This document shows positions 47,761 to 60,419 of a stretch of 64,000 bases of DNA, piece after piece. Each line of letters starts with the position of its first letter. Position 1 is the first letter of the stretch. The notes under the pieces were generated by a model. The model was not told the DNA's origin and ran no database searches. It was given only the letters and a program-made list of their open reading frames with translations. The stretch lies in NCBI RefSeq assembly GCF_028554725.1, contig NC_071671.1:9792001-9856000 (forward strand), given 5' to 3'. A program made the translations under genes and the position numbers. The DNA comes from Zeugodacus cucurbitae (lineage: Eukaryota > Arthropoda > Insecta > Diptera > Tephritidae).

Positions 47761-49609
47761 ATAAAAAAAAAATAAAAATAAAAAAAAATATTTTATTTGT
47801 CCTTCTTTGTCAACCTCATCATATATTAACTTATACCTGCTTCAAAGCTTTCGCTACAGTTCTCGCAGAGCTTTCAACAACCAAAAAGCTTTATGCACGT
47901 CCACATAACTTACGTTCCACTAACCACCCACATACGAGGTCCAAAAAGCTTTTTAATTTTTTAAAGCTTTTCCACGCATGCTTTTTACTCTAGCACATCT
48001 GCTAAAGCTTTTTGCGTACTTTCACGCTTTTCCAGCTTCCTTGAAAATACTGGGTTATTGTATACAGGGATTTTTATTTCACACTGTGTATGTTTGTGTG
48101 TGCTTGTGTGATTGTATTGGTTTTGTGTTGTAGCCGCTTTTTTTGGCCGAAAACTCAGCCAGCCGTCCTCCAAAAATTCTTCAGTTACAAATCTGGCGTT
48201 CACTCAAACGCTGCTGTTTTGCTTTAGCATCTAACCGTAAACGTACGTATTATTCGCTGGCGTGTGCTCGCGTGTGATTTGAATTTCGCGAAACAAAATA
48301 AAACAACAACAAATACAAATATTGCATATTTTCATATACAAAAATAGAGTGCATTTCAAATTTGCGTGCTGCTGTGAAGTGAGTTTTTCGTTAAATTCAC
48401 CAGGCAAATTGGTGCTGAAAAATTAAGGATTTTCAAGTGCCATTGCTGTCAATATACTTGTGCTGCTATCTGCGAAGATTAGCCGTAGCCGGTGTTTTGT
48501 TGTCGCCATTGTCTTTTTGCAAATTCTTAATAAATGATGTGTCAGCGCGAATTTTAAAATCGCTGTCGCCTGTGGAATGTGCTGTTATACTATAGACGAC
48601 GCAGAGTTGATATGTGGAAAATTCAGTTAACATAAATTTGAATTATTAAACTCGTGTGCGCGTGTGTGTGTGTGAAAAATAATTATTTTCGCTTAATAAA
48701 TTTTCTTTAATACACAATTAATGGACTTTGCAGCGCATTTGGTGAGCGAAATGTGACCACAGGACTGCTTTTTCCTTAATCAAATATATACACATATGTA
48801 CATCTGTATATGCAGTATGCAGCAATAAATACATATTGACTTACAAAACAAAAAAAAAATATTGCACAATTGCTTTGGTTGGTGGGAGACTTGCGAAAAT
48901 CCATGGATTTCGACAATTTCGCACTCTATTCCAACGCATAAATTTTTAATTGACACGGAAGTGGGTTAAAGGTCTATAACCGTGTGCATGTTTTGGCATT
49001 TTGCTTGTGTTTTTTATTGTTGTTGCTATACATACATATATTAGCTTCGTTTTCAAAATTTGTTCCTTTCTTTTTGTTGCTGTGAATGCCAGCGAAATTT
49101 GTTGCTGTCATAAATCTGCTGCAACGCACATAAAATCTATGTTTGACTGGTATCTCTCTCTGCGTGTGTGTGTTTGTGGCTTGCATACACGCGCCTAGCA
49201 ACCCACACAGATTCAGTGCATATTCTTGCCATTATACATGCGTATTCTATTATGCCACTATGCAGCATGTGCCTAAGCTTACATACAAACATATATTTAC
49301 ATACAAATGTATGTGTCCATGTGCGTATGCATGTCTGTATTTGCTTGCCCTAAATTTTATTTGTTTAGAAAAATCAAAAAGTAAAAGAAAAGCATAATCG
49401 CTGGCGCTTCATCGCTTCATACCAATGAAAAATAGACATTTCCAATTTTTAGCGTTTAGCATTCTTTACGCTGGCACTGGCACTGGCGCTGGTGCTACAA
49501 ATTCAGCCATGTTCACCCTTCAGCGTCTGCTCGCGAATTAATAACTAATTGCTGTTTTTTTGTAGATTTTCTTATTCTAAGTATTTGTTGTGTGCTTTTC
49601 ATTGGAATT
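47761..49609. other. non-coding; possible alternative first exon near 48.25-48.38 kb
   Basis: CGCTGGCGTGTGCTCGCGTG at about 48256 followed by AACAAAATAAAACAACAACA resembles a fly leader. GTGAA|GTGAGTTTTT gives a good donor at 48379. It could be an untranslated first exon of a downstream isoform or gene. No coding potential is seen. Confidence 0.25.
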
Positions 49610-50130
49610 TTTTTTTTTTTTAAATAAAATGAAAAACAAAATTATTATGAAATATTTCAAATATAATTCAGTTTATATTTAAAATTTGTTTAAATATTAT
49701 TTAATTATAATTGAGATAATGTTTATATGTTTCATGTATTAAAAAAAAAAATAAAACAATTTTTTAATTAAAAAAAAATCAAATCAAATAAATTTTTTAA
49801 TTCAAAACAAAATTTTTTTTAATTCAAAAAAATTCCAAAAAAAAATATATTTTTTTTCAAAATAAAACAAATAAAAAATATTTTGAAATAATTCCTTTTG
49901 TTTTTATAATTTTTTAATTCCAAATTAGATAATTTTTATATATTTTATTTATAATAAAACTAAAAAAATAAATAAAAAAATATTATTTGAAAAAAATTCA
50001 AAAAAAATTTTATTAAAAAAAATTCAAAATTTTTTATAACAAAAATATTTTGAAATAATACATTTTGTTTTTATAATTTTTTTTTAACTCTAAATTAGAT
50101 AATTTTTATATATTTTATTTATAATAAAAA
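49610..50130. repeat. A/T-only tract with a 167-bp-spaced duplication
   Basis: TTTTGAAATAAT.C.TTTTGTT, then AAATTAGATAATTTTTATAT and ATTTTATTTATAATAAAA, occurs from 49881 and again from 50048. Confidence 0.82.
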
Positions 50131-50279
50131 TGAGGTATTTTTTTATTTTATGGAAATTAATATTTTTAAATATTTTGGTTGCGTTTAATGATACTTTAGT
50201 TTACATATTTTTTTTTGTATACGGTTCGGTCAAAGTTAGATCCTCGAAAAAAAAATTTTTAAAAAAGTATTATATCGAA

Positions 50280-50560
50280 AAATATTGGACCACTTATAAC
50301 AACTGTCATAGAAACTTGAAAAAGTTTTATACACCATTGAATTAAGGAAAAATGTATAATTTTCCATATTTTGGATTTTTTAGTTGCTATATCCTGTAAT
50401 TATTAATAATTTTTAGAAAAAGTCCTTTTTTCGAACTTCGAATCCAAAGATTTCCATTTTGGAGGCTAACTCCGAGGATAGGAGAATACAATTTTTCTAC
50501 TTATGACTCTATCAATTCTGGAAAAAATTAGTTTGGTCCAATGTCTAGAAAAAAATTCGA
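50280..50560 (+). repeat. dispersed repeat family 4, copy 3
   Basis: Carries CTTGAAAAAGTTTTATACAC, CATTGAATTAAGGAAAAATG, ATATCCTGTAATTATTAATA, CGAACTTCGAATCCAAAGAT, TTTTGGAGGCTAACTCCGAG and AATTAGTTTGGTCCAA in the same order as copies 1 and 2. Confidence 0.7.
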
Positions 50561-51840
50561 TTGTGTCGTTTAGTGTTATATATAAAAACTTCGAATTTAA
50601 TTTTGCTAGGTTAAATAGGAAATTTTGTTACATCTATTGACAAAAGAAAGGAGTTTCGCTTGAAATCTGATTTTACACAGGATATAGTAATCGCTTATTT
50701 TAATTTATTTTTCGGTTTCAATTCTGATTCCACAACAACTCTGAATATTTTTATGAATATATATTGAATTTTATTGAATATATATATTTTTTTTCATTTT
50801 TTCTAGTTATTTATTTTTTATTTTTCTTTTTTATTATTTTTTATTTTTATTATTAAAAAAATATTTTTCCGGTCCCAATAAACATATTATGTTTTATTTT
50901 TGCTATAAAAATATTTTTTGGTTCCCAATAAACTGATTCCCTGTATATTAAAATTCTTCGTACTTTTTCTATATGTTTTTGAGTACATTTTCCATCCACA
51001 CATCACTCTTACTTTGCCGATTTTACAAATATTTCCCATCAATAAAACCGCTTGCAATTTTCCCGGTAATCACTTATCAAAGAAATTCCATTTTCAATTA
51101 CCTTATCAGCAATTATATTGCAAGCCTTAGCAATTACAAACTAAACATATGTTCTGCAGAGATTCTATATACCTAAATAGGAAAACAAAAACAAAAACCA
51201 TTCACTAAGCGCAAATAAACAATTCACACAGAACTTTGTTATCAAAACATCCCACACAATTGAATAGAGGAAGATAACAAGCAATTTGTTATTATAATAA
51301 ATACTTTTGTAAAAGCGCTCAGGTAATAGATATAGATATTTTAGATTGACGAATCCAACAGACAACTGACAAAAATCCAATTGAGTGAATCATAAAAAAG
51401 AGATTGAATAGTATGAATGAGATCCAACCACCTCTTGGGTTAAAATCTAAATTTTTAACATGAGAGAGATAGAGAGAGGCAATTGAAAGTGACTGCTTTG
51501 TGATAATATAGTATATATGTATATATAGTATATGTTTCTTTTCACTCACAGTTACTATATATCATATATCATAGAATAATTATTGACAGACTTCGTAGGA
51601 GAACGACTATGCTTTGTTCTATACCCTTTAACGATTCTCGATTTTTGGGAATATTATAGAAGTTCTCTTCAGACGAAATACTATGATGTCGCATTTCCTA
51701 AACCGCAGTTCAATCTTAAATTTCATCGAAGAAACATTAAAAAATAATACTCTAAAATGTACAGCACATATTATCAAGAAGAATGCGATTATAGGCTCCA
51801 CTTTTCGCTGGAAACGTAAATAAAGTTAAATATAATATTT
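50561..51840. other. non-coding, no gene seen
   Basis: AT-rich, with a TATATA-rich patch near 51508-51560. No supported ORF. Confidence 0.5.
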
Positions 51841-51841
51841 T

Positions 51842-52213
51842 ATAGCCTTTTCGCACAGGAGTTAATTGAACAATTAACCAAGTTTTGCTCGATTAAAGCA
51901 CTGATTTAGATCGATTTATCACACAAAGGAAAAATATTATTATTTTACCACATTAATTTTTAATTGAATACAAATTGAGCTGAAAATGGATTGCAACTAT
52001 GCTATGCGGGTTGTTGCCCGCGCTGTAAATTTGGCTGTGTTTACTGATAAAATAGCAATCAGCTGATGAAACTTGCCAACTTCTTACGAAGGGCAAAACT
52101 AAAATGTGTAACAGCTGCTCGTTAATCGAGTAGCCGGCAGTGCGAAAGGCAAAAACTGGTTTCTCAATTATAAACTTAATTTATTAAATTAATTTGGTTG
52201 TGCGAAAAGACTA
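51842..52213 (+). mobile_element. MITE family 1, copy D
   Basis: The best preserved copy. It begins ATAGCCTTTTCGCACAGGAG and ends TTGTGCGAAAAGACTAT, so its terminal inverted repeat of about 16 bp is nearly perfect. All internal landmarks are present, including GTGTTTACTGATAAAATAGC, CAATCAGCTGATGAAAC, AACAGCTGCTCG and GAGTAGCCGGCAGTGCGAAA. Confidence 0.8.
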
Positions 52214-53549
52214 TGAGGCTACTATTGAAGGTTCGGAGATTAGATATACAAGGCAGAAAGTCTGCAATATGGCTTTAACACTAGAATTATAGCATATCCG
52301 CATCTTACTTCCAAGGCTTAGGCTAAACAACACTTCAAAAAGTTTCTAATTCGACTTTAACTTTTTTTTTGGAAATCAAAACCTCTATTAGACAGCTGGC
52401 TTCGTCCAATATGACAAAAGAAATTTAAAGCAAATTGAAAGCAACACACTTACGTCATCAGCCATCCCACCAATACTCAAATAATTTCACATTCATTTTC
52501 ACCGCTGCAATTCCACAGAATTCTGCAATTCGTGAGCATTGAAATTCTCGCACATTTCGCATTTTGCAAATACCAAATTTTGATATTTATGTAATATTTA
52601 ATTACTGTATTTTGATTGCGAACCGTATACGAATTGCTGTAATGTGTGCGCGCCTCAGTGCACCTCGTGCAGGCGTGTAACAGGCAAATTGCGAGCGTTA
52701 TGGAAATTACGAAAGAAATTGCAATTTTTTACGAGCGAAACACATGAAATCGTACAAATAAATACCGTTATTTCGACAACGCTAAATATTGAAATTGATT
52801 TGGAAACTGAAGCCAACTGAACGAAATTGTAATAAATTAGAAAACTGCGCCTAAAATACGGCAAACCATTAAAATGTCTATGAAAACAAAGCGCGGTGGG
52901 TCAGTCGGTGAGTGAGTGAGCAAGCACCGTTGTATGGGTGGTTGGTTGGTCTTGGCTGATCGACAAAGCGCAGTAAGATTAGTTTGTTGACACAATGGCA
53001 AATAAAGCATGTCACTGTAACCAAAATAAAAACATCGATCACAACAAAAACAACAACAACAGCAATAAAAGTCATAATCGAAAGGTCGGCCAAAAATAAA
53101 CGAAAGCGCGAAATGTAGGAACCAATACCAATATTACAGTTCAAATTCGCCGTAGACATGCAGGCAGACCGCAGATGGACGGCCAACTCCAACGTTTAGG
53201 GAGTGGTGACCATTTGGAAAACGCAAAGGTAGCGCCAAAAACTACAAAAAAATATAGAGGCTACTGCGTTGTAATGAAGTTACAAATAGATAAATTTAGT
53301 TATTGAATGTGGCGAGAAATGCGTAAATTGTCTTATGACATTGAAAGCGTTGCCAGAACTAGCAAATATACATAGAGTATATATAAAATAGAAAGAAAAA
53401 GTAGTAGGAGACAGGGTGGCAGGTGAATATGGGTGTGTCTTAATGACAATGATTTTGCATAAGCTATTGATTGCGCTATTCTGTGAAACTTTCTTGATTT
53501 CGCCGAACCCCGAAAAGTTGGGAAAACAAACACAAGATTTGTCGTATTA
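52214..53549. other. non-coding, no gene seen
   Basis: Short overlapping ORFs only. The 104-codon minus ORF at 52878-53192 is partly made of AAC/GTT repeats and is not supported. Confidence 0.45.
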
Positions 53550-53552
53550 TGA

Positions 53553-54420
53553 AGGGTGATCCATTTCAAGGTTCCCTAGTTTTTTAATGTAAAAAAATAC
53601 AGAAAATTAAAATTTATTGTGGAATATTTTTAACATTCGAAAGAAGAAAATTCTTTGGAATTTATATTTTTAAAGAATGGCCGCGGCTACGTCTAAGTTG
53701 GTCCATCCGTTGAGTCCCATTTTCGATGACTAGTTGAGCATTTTGACTGGTAATTGACGAATGACACGCGCGATGTTTTGCTCCAAGGCCTGCATCGAAG
53801 CGGGATTGTCCGCGTAGACTTTAGACTTTACGTACATATTCCCACAGTAAAAAGTCACACGATCTTGGTGGCCAATCGATCAGCCAAAAACCCGACATTA
53901 TCTGCACACTAAAGTGTTCTCTCAATAAATCCATTGATTGATGCAATGTTTGGGAAGTGACGCCGTCTTGTTGAAACCAAATGTCGCCGAGACCACGTGC
54001 TACGGTTACGTTCTCATCGTCATCATTTTGGAAGAAATATAGACCGATGATTCCAAAGGCACACAAACCATATTAAACCGTTGTGTTTTCTTGATAAAAT
54101 GTCAGCGCTTGAATCTCTTCAGGTTGCTCTTCGTCCCAAATGCGGCAATTTTGCTTGTTAACATATCCATTGAGCCAGAAATGGGCCTCATCGCTGAACT
54201 GAATTTGGCTCGAAAACGTCTGATTTTCTTGGAAGTTTTCAAGAGCCGATAGAGCGAAGTGTTATCACTTGCGGAGGTTGAACGGCTTCAGTTCTTGTAC
54301 AAGCTGAATTTTGTACGCTTTCAATTTAAGATTTCGACGTAAAATGCGCCAAGTTATTTCATATGTCAGTGCGAGTGGCTACGACCTTCTCTCGAAGGTC
54401 TTCGTGTACACTCCCGTCGT
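53553..54420 (-). pseudogene. degraded DD41D mariner relic 1
   Basis: The 3' inverted end is visible (AGGGTGATCCATTTCAAGGT near 53553). Minus-strand fragments in different frames read AHFWLNGYVNKQNCRIWDEEQ-like, FGIIGLYFFQNDDDENVTVA, LGDIWFQQDGVTSQT, WPPRSCDF-LLWEYV, and QRMDQLRR near the C-terminus. The third catalytic Asp region is deleted (CDF joins directly to LLW), and many stops and frameshifts occur. It is older and from a different DD41D lineage than the 4.3/34.2-kb pair. Confidence 0.85.
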
Positions 54421-55434
54421 AGCTGAGATAATATACGCATGTTTAGTTAACCCAATTGTAAAGTCGGGTCAAAGGTCAAAATCATTTCATCAGCTGTTTT
54501 TTCCCCTTTTTTGTTTTTTTAACATTATAAAATGGTAAGGAAGAAATAATAAGACTCTTTTTTAACTTCAAAACGATCTTGAGAACACTAGGACTTAAAA
54601 AACCACTCCTTGAGTTATACTATTCAAATAATGTTCTCTTTAAACTATTACCCTCAAACATACAAAAATGTATAGTACATAATACTGAGAACGTGTTAAA
54701 ATGCAATACTTTACACCAATTGTACTTTCGTTTCCACTGCATTCCTTTCCTCCTTTGGCTCCGCACTCCATTCTTTTCCTTTCCGATCTTCTTTTCTTTT
54801 TATTATTTGCAGTTAACCGTTTTATGCAAGCCTTCACTTTGCTTTTCTATTCATGCACAATCACAAAGTTCGACGTCATTGTTGGCCCATCTCCGCTGTC
54901 ATTTTTACCTTTCCTGCCTGCCTGCTTGGCTGGCTTTATTCTCCGCGTTTTGCATATAACTATAACTTTCCAGCGCTTCATTTTCTACTCCTTTTGAACA
55001 AACGCGTTGATGGTTGCCCGGTGGGGTTGTGGAAGTCTATGGAGCGCATTTAAAAATAGAAATGACAGCTCACTATTGTCGGCCTGTGTTTGTGTGTTGC
55101 CCGTTATCTATCTGTTGGCGCAGGCATATTGCCACTACTGTCATTCCTTTTAACTCCTGCGTCCAAAGTGGGACAAACAAACTTTAACGCACCAAAATGC
55201 GTATCTGTTTGATGTCTACGGCAGTATATGTATTATATGTGGGGTTGGTGACTGTGTGTGTGTGTAAGTATGTATGCCAACATCAAAGACAACGTGAGAA
55301 TATCTCTACTATTATTATATGGCGACATATAGTTTATATATCGAGCCGGTGCATTCAGCAAACGGCATACATGCGAATAGAGTTGCCAGCGGAAAGTAAA
55401 ATAGAGATTATAATAATTATTATATACATAAAGT
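54421..55434. other. non-coding, no gene seen
   Basis: Spacer between two mariner relics; the Phe/Leu/Ser-rich ORFs at 54579-54997 are low complexity. Confidence 0.45.
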
Positions 55435-55436
55435 GG

Positions 55437-56160
55437 TTTTCAATAAGAGCACTACACAAGTTTTATTAAAAAAACAATTCGATGCCATTATGTATGCAAC
55501 TCTGTTCTCTTTAGCCTGGCCACCACGGGCATGCTTGCAGAAGTTCAGACGCTGAACCCAATTTTCGACGGTTTTCAAGCATAAATCGGCCGATACTGCT
55601 GCCATTTAACGTTCGATATTCGTACGAAGTTCATCAATCGTCGCTGCCTTGTTGGCATAGACCATAGACGTTGACGTAACCCCACTAAATAGTCTAATGA
55701 CGTCAAAACGTACGACCGAGACGGCCAATTGACTGGGTCATTTCGTGAGCAAACACGTTCACCAAACTTGGTTTTCAATAAATCGTTTATTACATTCGCT
55801 GTGTGGCTTGTGGTGCCATCCTGTTGGAACCACATATTCTCCACGTCCATATCGTCCAATTCGGGCCAAAAATATTCGGTTATCCTTGAGCGGTAGCGAT
55901 TTCCATTCACATTAACGTGCCGGTCTTGATCATCACGAAAGAAGTACGACTCAAAGACGCCGCCGACCTATAAACCGCAACAAACCACTCATGGAGTACG
56001 TGTGGATTGCTGTCTGACCAATAACGTTAATTGACGAAGCAATTCAGCCAGAAATGAGACGACAATAAATTGGCGCTCTTAAAGTTGAGGCCACTAACTC
56101 TGAAATTCGGTAGTAAATTTTAATAATTTCGACTCCTTGTTGGATCGTATATCTTTCCAT
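55437..56160 (-). pseudogene. degraded DD41D mariner relic 2, internally deleted
   Basis: The start codon at 56158-56160 (minus) opens MERYTIQQGVEIIKIYYRIS, the N-terminal helix of this transposase group. This is followed, after frameshifts and loss of the intervening region, by VNGNRYRSRITEYFWPELDD, MDVENMWFQQDGTTSHTANV, RVCSRNDPVNWPSRSYVLTS and LDYLVGL. Spacing around WFQQDG and SLDY fits the DD41D type. The end GTGGTTTTCAATAAGAGCAC near 55432 may be the 3' inverted repeat. Non-functional. Confidence 0.85.
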
Positions 56161-57639
56161 GATTAAATGGCAAACCTTACTGAAAAACAATGTCAAAAGA
56201 GCTGGAAAAAATATGGGGTCGTTTGCTGTCCCTGTCTGTCTATTGGAAAACCTTTATATAATACCGGTTTCCGGCTTATGATATATTTGAAAGGAGATCC
56301 ACTTCTAGGATTTTCCACTTTATATAAATTTGCAGTTTTTCTAAGTTCCTCGGTCACAAAAAGCTTCAATATTTCGTCGAATCTCAAATTTTTTGAAGGC
56401 TACCATTTTTTGTCTGAAAACTGTTTCTAAATAGTAGGTACCCCTTCAAATTATCTTAAACTGGGTTCCCAAATGTCAAATATTGTCTAAATATCAGCAC
56501 TTCAATTGACAGCTGTCAAAATACAACACTGTTCACTCGAAATAGCTGTCAGCTATAATTTGTAACTGTCAAAATTAAATACGACGCTTTTGAAATCTCG
56601 AAAGCAACAAAATTATACACAGTAACTTAATGGATTTCAGCTTTTATTATATTTCCATGGTGTTGGCAACAATTAAAGTAGTCGTCTGTGACGCTTCCTC
56701 CGCAACACTTAACAAGGAGTTGGCGCCTCAACTATTGTGCCGTGTCCTGTCATTGCAATTCACATTCACTGCTTCCACATGTCCGTTACACAACAACAAA
56801 TTTGTCATCTGACTATATGTATCTATGTATGTATCCTGTGCGACCCACATTTCATCACTCGCACAATCCACCTTTTCCACGCTTCCTGCCAGTACGAGTA
56901 CTCCACACACCACACCCTCCGCTCGGCTTGGCACTTCGCTTTCAATTTAAAAATATTATTGCTGCATGACAGTTAGATGAGCACGTGGAGGAAATGGCTG
57001 TAATAAAGCGGAAATATTATATGTTCTTCCTTTATTCCTTTTTGTTTTCTTGATTTTCATTCAATTTGGCACGCAGTTATAGAATAATGACAACAACAAT
57101 AATAGCAACAAAGTAATTCATAACCTCTTCGGAATAGCGCTTAAAATGAAGCAAAAATTTAACTCAGCGCAAGTCTTCAACTTGTAGAGCTGCTTCTAGC
57201 TTCAGTGCTTGTGTCTGTGTGCATCAGTGTAACTTGGGATTTAGTTGAATTTCGTTGGAAGTGAAAAAGGATTCACCTTGCGCCAAAGTTGCCTGCCACT
57301 CTCTTAATTGCGGCGTGACTGTGACTCTACTCGCTATTCTTAAAGCCGCTATCATTCAATTCAATTGTGCAATTCTAGGCAACAATGCAATTGTGTGCGG
57401 GCAAAGTTTGATCGAAAAACTTTGCACTGGCGTTGTGCTTTGTGCGTGTTGAGTTTACACAAAGTGCGGTTAGTTTAGATTTCGCAATTAGGAATTGTAA
57501 GAGATGAGAGGTGATTGGCAGCGGCTGTGAGTCCATTTGGTGCACACGTTTCAAGCAGTTTTTATTATCTTCAAGTTATGTGAGATTTCAAACTTGTTTT
57601 CATGGAAATTACGGTTGAGTGCATCTTGTCATCTTGCTT
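56161..57639. other. non-coding, no gene seen
   Basis: Contains several GACAGCTGTCAAA-like phrases at 56500-56570 and short ORFs without domains. Confidence 0.45.
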
Positions 57640-58430
57640 ACCATAAATTAGGTGAAATCGGATAATAACCACACTCACCTGCCATACAAAGGTTAGACTG
57701 GAAATTACTAAAAGTGCGTTAACTCACTAACGGAAAACGTCGGAAACACTAGATTTTATAGTAGAAAGAAGCTACACTCAGATTAAAAAAAAAATTGGAA
57801 ATGGGCGTGGCTTTGCCCACTTATGGACCAAAAACCATATCTTAGAAACTACTCGAGCGATTTCAATGAAATTCGGTACATAATACTTTCCTGACATCCT
57901 GATAACATGAAAATTGGCGAAATCGGTTCACAAGCACGTCTACTTCCCATATAACTCAATTTTGAATTCCACCTGATTCCTTCACTTTATAATATATAAT
58001 GATGCAATGAAGATAGCACAATAAAACTTAACACAAATAATCTATTGGTCTGAGGTAACACTTGTGGAAAAATTTTCGAGATCAGACTATAACTTTTCAA
58101 GGTCCCTGATATCGTACATAAAGAACTCAGTGCCTGAGGCTAATTTTTCATCGAAAATGTCGGTAAATTTCTCCGATATTTTGATGTAATTCAGAGAATT
58201 CAGAAATATTTTTCTTCTAATATTGAGTCTCTGTACCAAAAATGGTTAAAATCGGGCCATAACTTCCCCTAGCTTCCATATACCTAATCATAGGTTTTTC
58301 AAAAATACGGCGGGCTTTCGATTGATGTACGAGATATCTTAGCCAAATTAAGTGAGCGTATAGTCTTGGATATAGTATATCTTGGTGGTGAAAATTAGTG
58401 AAATCGGTTCAAGAATTACCTCAGGCCTCA
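57640..58430 (-). repeat. dispersed repeat family 2, copy 2
   Basis: Inverted partner of 5238-6415: GGGCGTGGCTTTGCCCA, ACCATATCTTAGAAACTACTCG, GAAATCGGTTCACAAGC, AAAATGTCGGTAAATTTCTC and CATAGGTTTTTCAAAAATAC are reverse complements of phrases there. Confidence 0.7.
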
Positions 58431-60419
58431 TATAATATTTATGAATTTCACTGCAATTGCTTTTCTATATCTTCACTAATTCCAACCAAGTGGCCTACCC
58501 TTAGTAGTGCATTCCACAAATTCCTCTTCCGTCACTCAACAGCAACACATCATTCCGTTGTGCTCAAGAGCACTTCAACGTGCCATCGGCCAATGCATCA
58601 TCCGCCGACTTTCAAAGCCAAGGCCAAGTTGAATGTGTAATGGCTGTGAACTCGTAAAGTCGACAGCTTCTTATTCATCTCTCGCATTGAACACAGTTAT
58701 TCGACACCTCTAAATGTTTACTTTATAGACGAAATAATAAAAGAGTGAAGAAACGCAACCAGCAACATATACGAACTCAACTCTCTCAGCGCAAATGTCT
58801 AGGCAATAAATAAACAATTCGATTTCTTTTTATATGCGACGCTAAAAGGATTACACAGTTACTACTGCTTGTATGTGAATGTGTGTGTGCGAGTGTGTTT
58901 GGCGAATAACATAAAAAAGCCACAAATTAATGGAAATAAAATTTCATCACCTGCTTTAGGCAAAATCAATCGACCTACCACCACACAGCCGCCGCCATCA
59001 ATTTAAGCTATGTCCACAGTCTCCCACCGCCTCCCTCCTTCACTATAATTGTGTGCTTGTGTGTGTGTGTGTGTGTGTGAGTCTGCCCACTAACGGTGCA
59101 TCAATCAAATAAATTAAATGGCACAGAAGACACAGCTGTTGGTGTGTGGTGGCGGGAGGGTGAGGTGTTAGTTTTCACCTGCGCCAAGACTCACTGACTT
59201 ACAGATACAGATACAGATACATACGCAAGCACACACACATTAACATTAACACATGTGTGTGTTTAAAGTTTGTATACATGAGCGCTGGTCTGACTGACAG
59301 CCGGATGACAGCCGCCTGTATGCCATGATGTTGCTGTTGTTCTTTTTGTTGTTGTCGGATAGGAATATTTTCCTGTAAACAATTTTCAATTCGCCTTATA
59401 ATACCCTTATAATTCGTCTGCAAATGACTGCAATTGTACTTTTAACTGAGAATCGTACTGATCGGTCACTCCATTCAGCTATGGCTATGCACATAGCGCA
59501 TGTGAGGCCTTAGGGCGTTGGAATTTGCTAGTAATTAAAATGTGTTGATATGCAAATAAAATAAATATGCGTGTGTGTATAGGTGTTGGTGAACATGATA
59601 TAAGAAAATTTTTCATTTCCGTTGGAGACAGGCGACGCTGCTGGGCAGCAGAAGGGTGCAAATAAATTGTTGATAGCCAAGCAAGTAAGGCAGAATGCTT
59701 TCTATGCTGTGGGGAATTATAATTGAAACCTGTCTCAGTAGTGCTTAAAAGTAATGTTTATAAACATAGTATTCTAAGTTTCTTCGAAGCTTAAAGTGTG
59801 CGAATAACGTTATTTTGAAGTAATTTACTCTGTTCTGCTCGGAGTCCTGCTAATTTACAGAAGAAATTGCAGTCGATTTTTCAAACCCATTTGAGATATT
59901 TTCGGTATTTTATATCATTATTCTTCAGTTAGCCATTTACATTATAGTCTGAAATATACACTATAATCCTTTATGTCGAAGAGCAAAGATGGATCATTTG
60001 AGGGAATTTATTTGAAGAGAAGTTAATACTGAAATATTCAATATGGTCATACCGGTATTTCTGAGGGGAAATATCATAGAAAATCATTAAAAAGGCAAAA
60101 ACCGCTTTACTAAAATTTTAAAAAATTTTAATCTCAAAATTGTATCCAAAATTATACTTAAACTGTCTGTAATATTTGAAAAATGACATAAAATACTTTC
60201 AACTTAAGAAAAGTTGTTATTGATTTATAAAGAAATCCTTCTTTAGTTGAGATACTGCTGAGAACCTCCACTGTACAAATTCATATATATATTTTGACAT
60301 CTTGTTAGCTAATTTGGTGTTGACTTTCTATAATTTTAGAATCCGATCTATTAATCCGACAACAACTTGCAACAACACAAAAAAAATTTGTTATGTCCTG
60401 GGGTCTTACTATGTATGCT
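58431..60419. other. non-coding, no gene seen
   Basis: Simple repeats: (GT)n at about 59056-59080 and an (ACAGAT)n run at 59201-59222. No supported gene. Confidence 0.5.
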
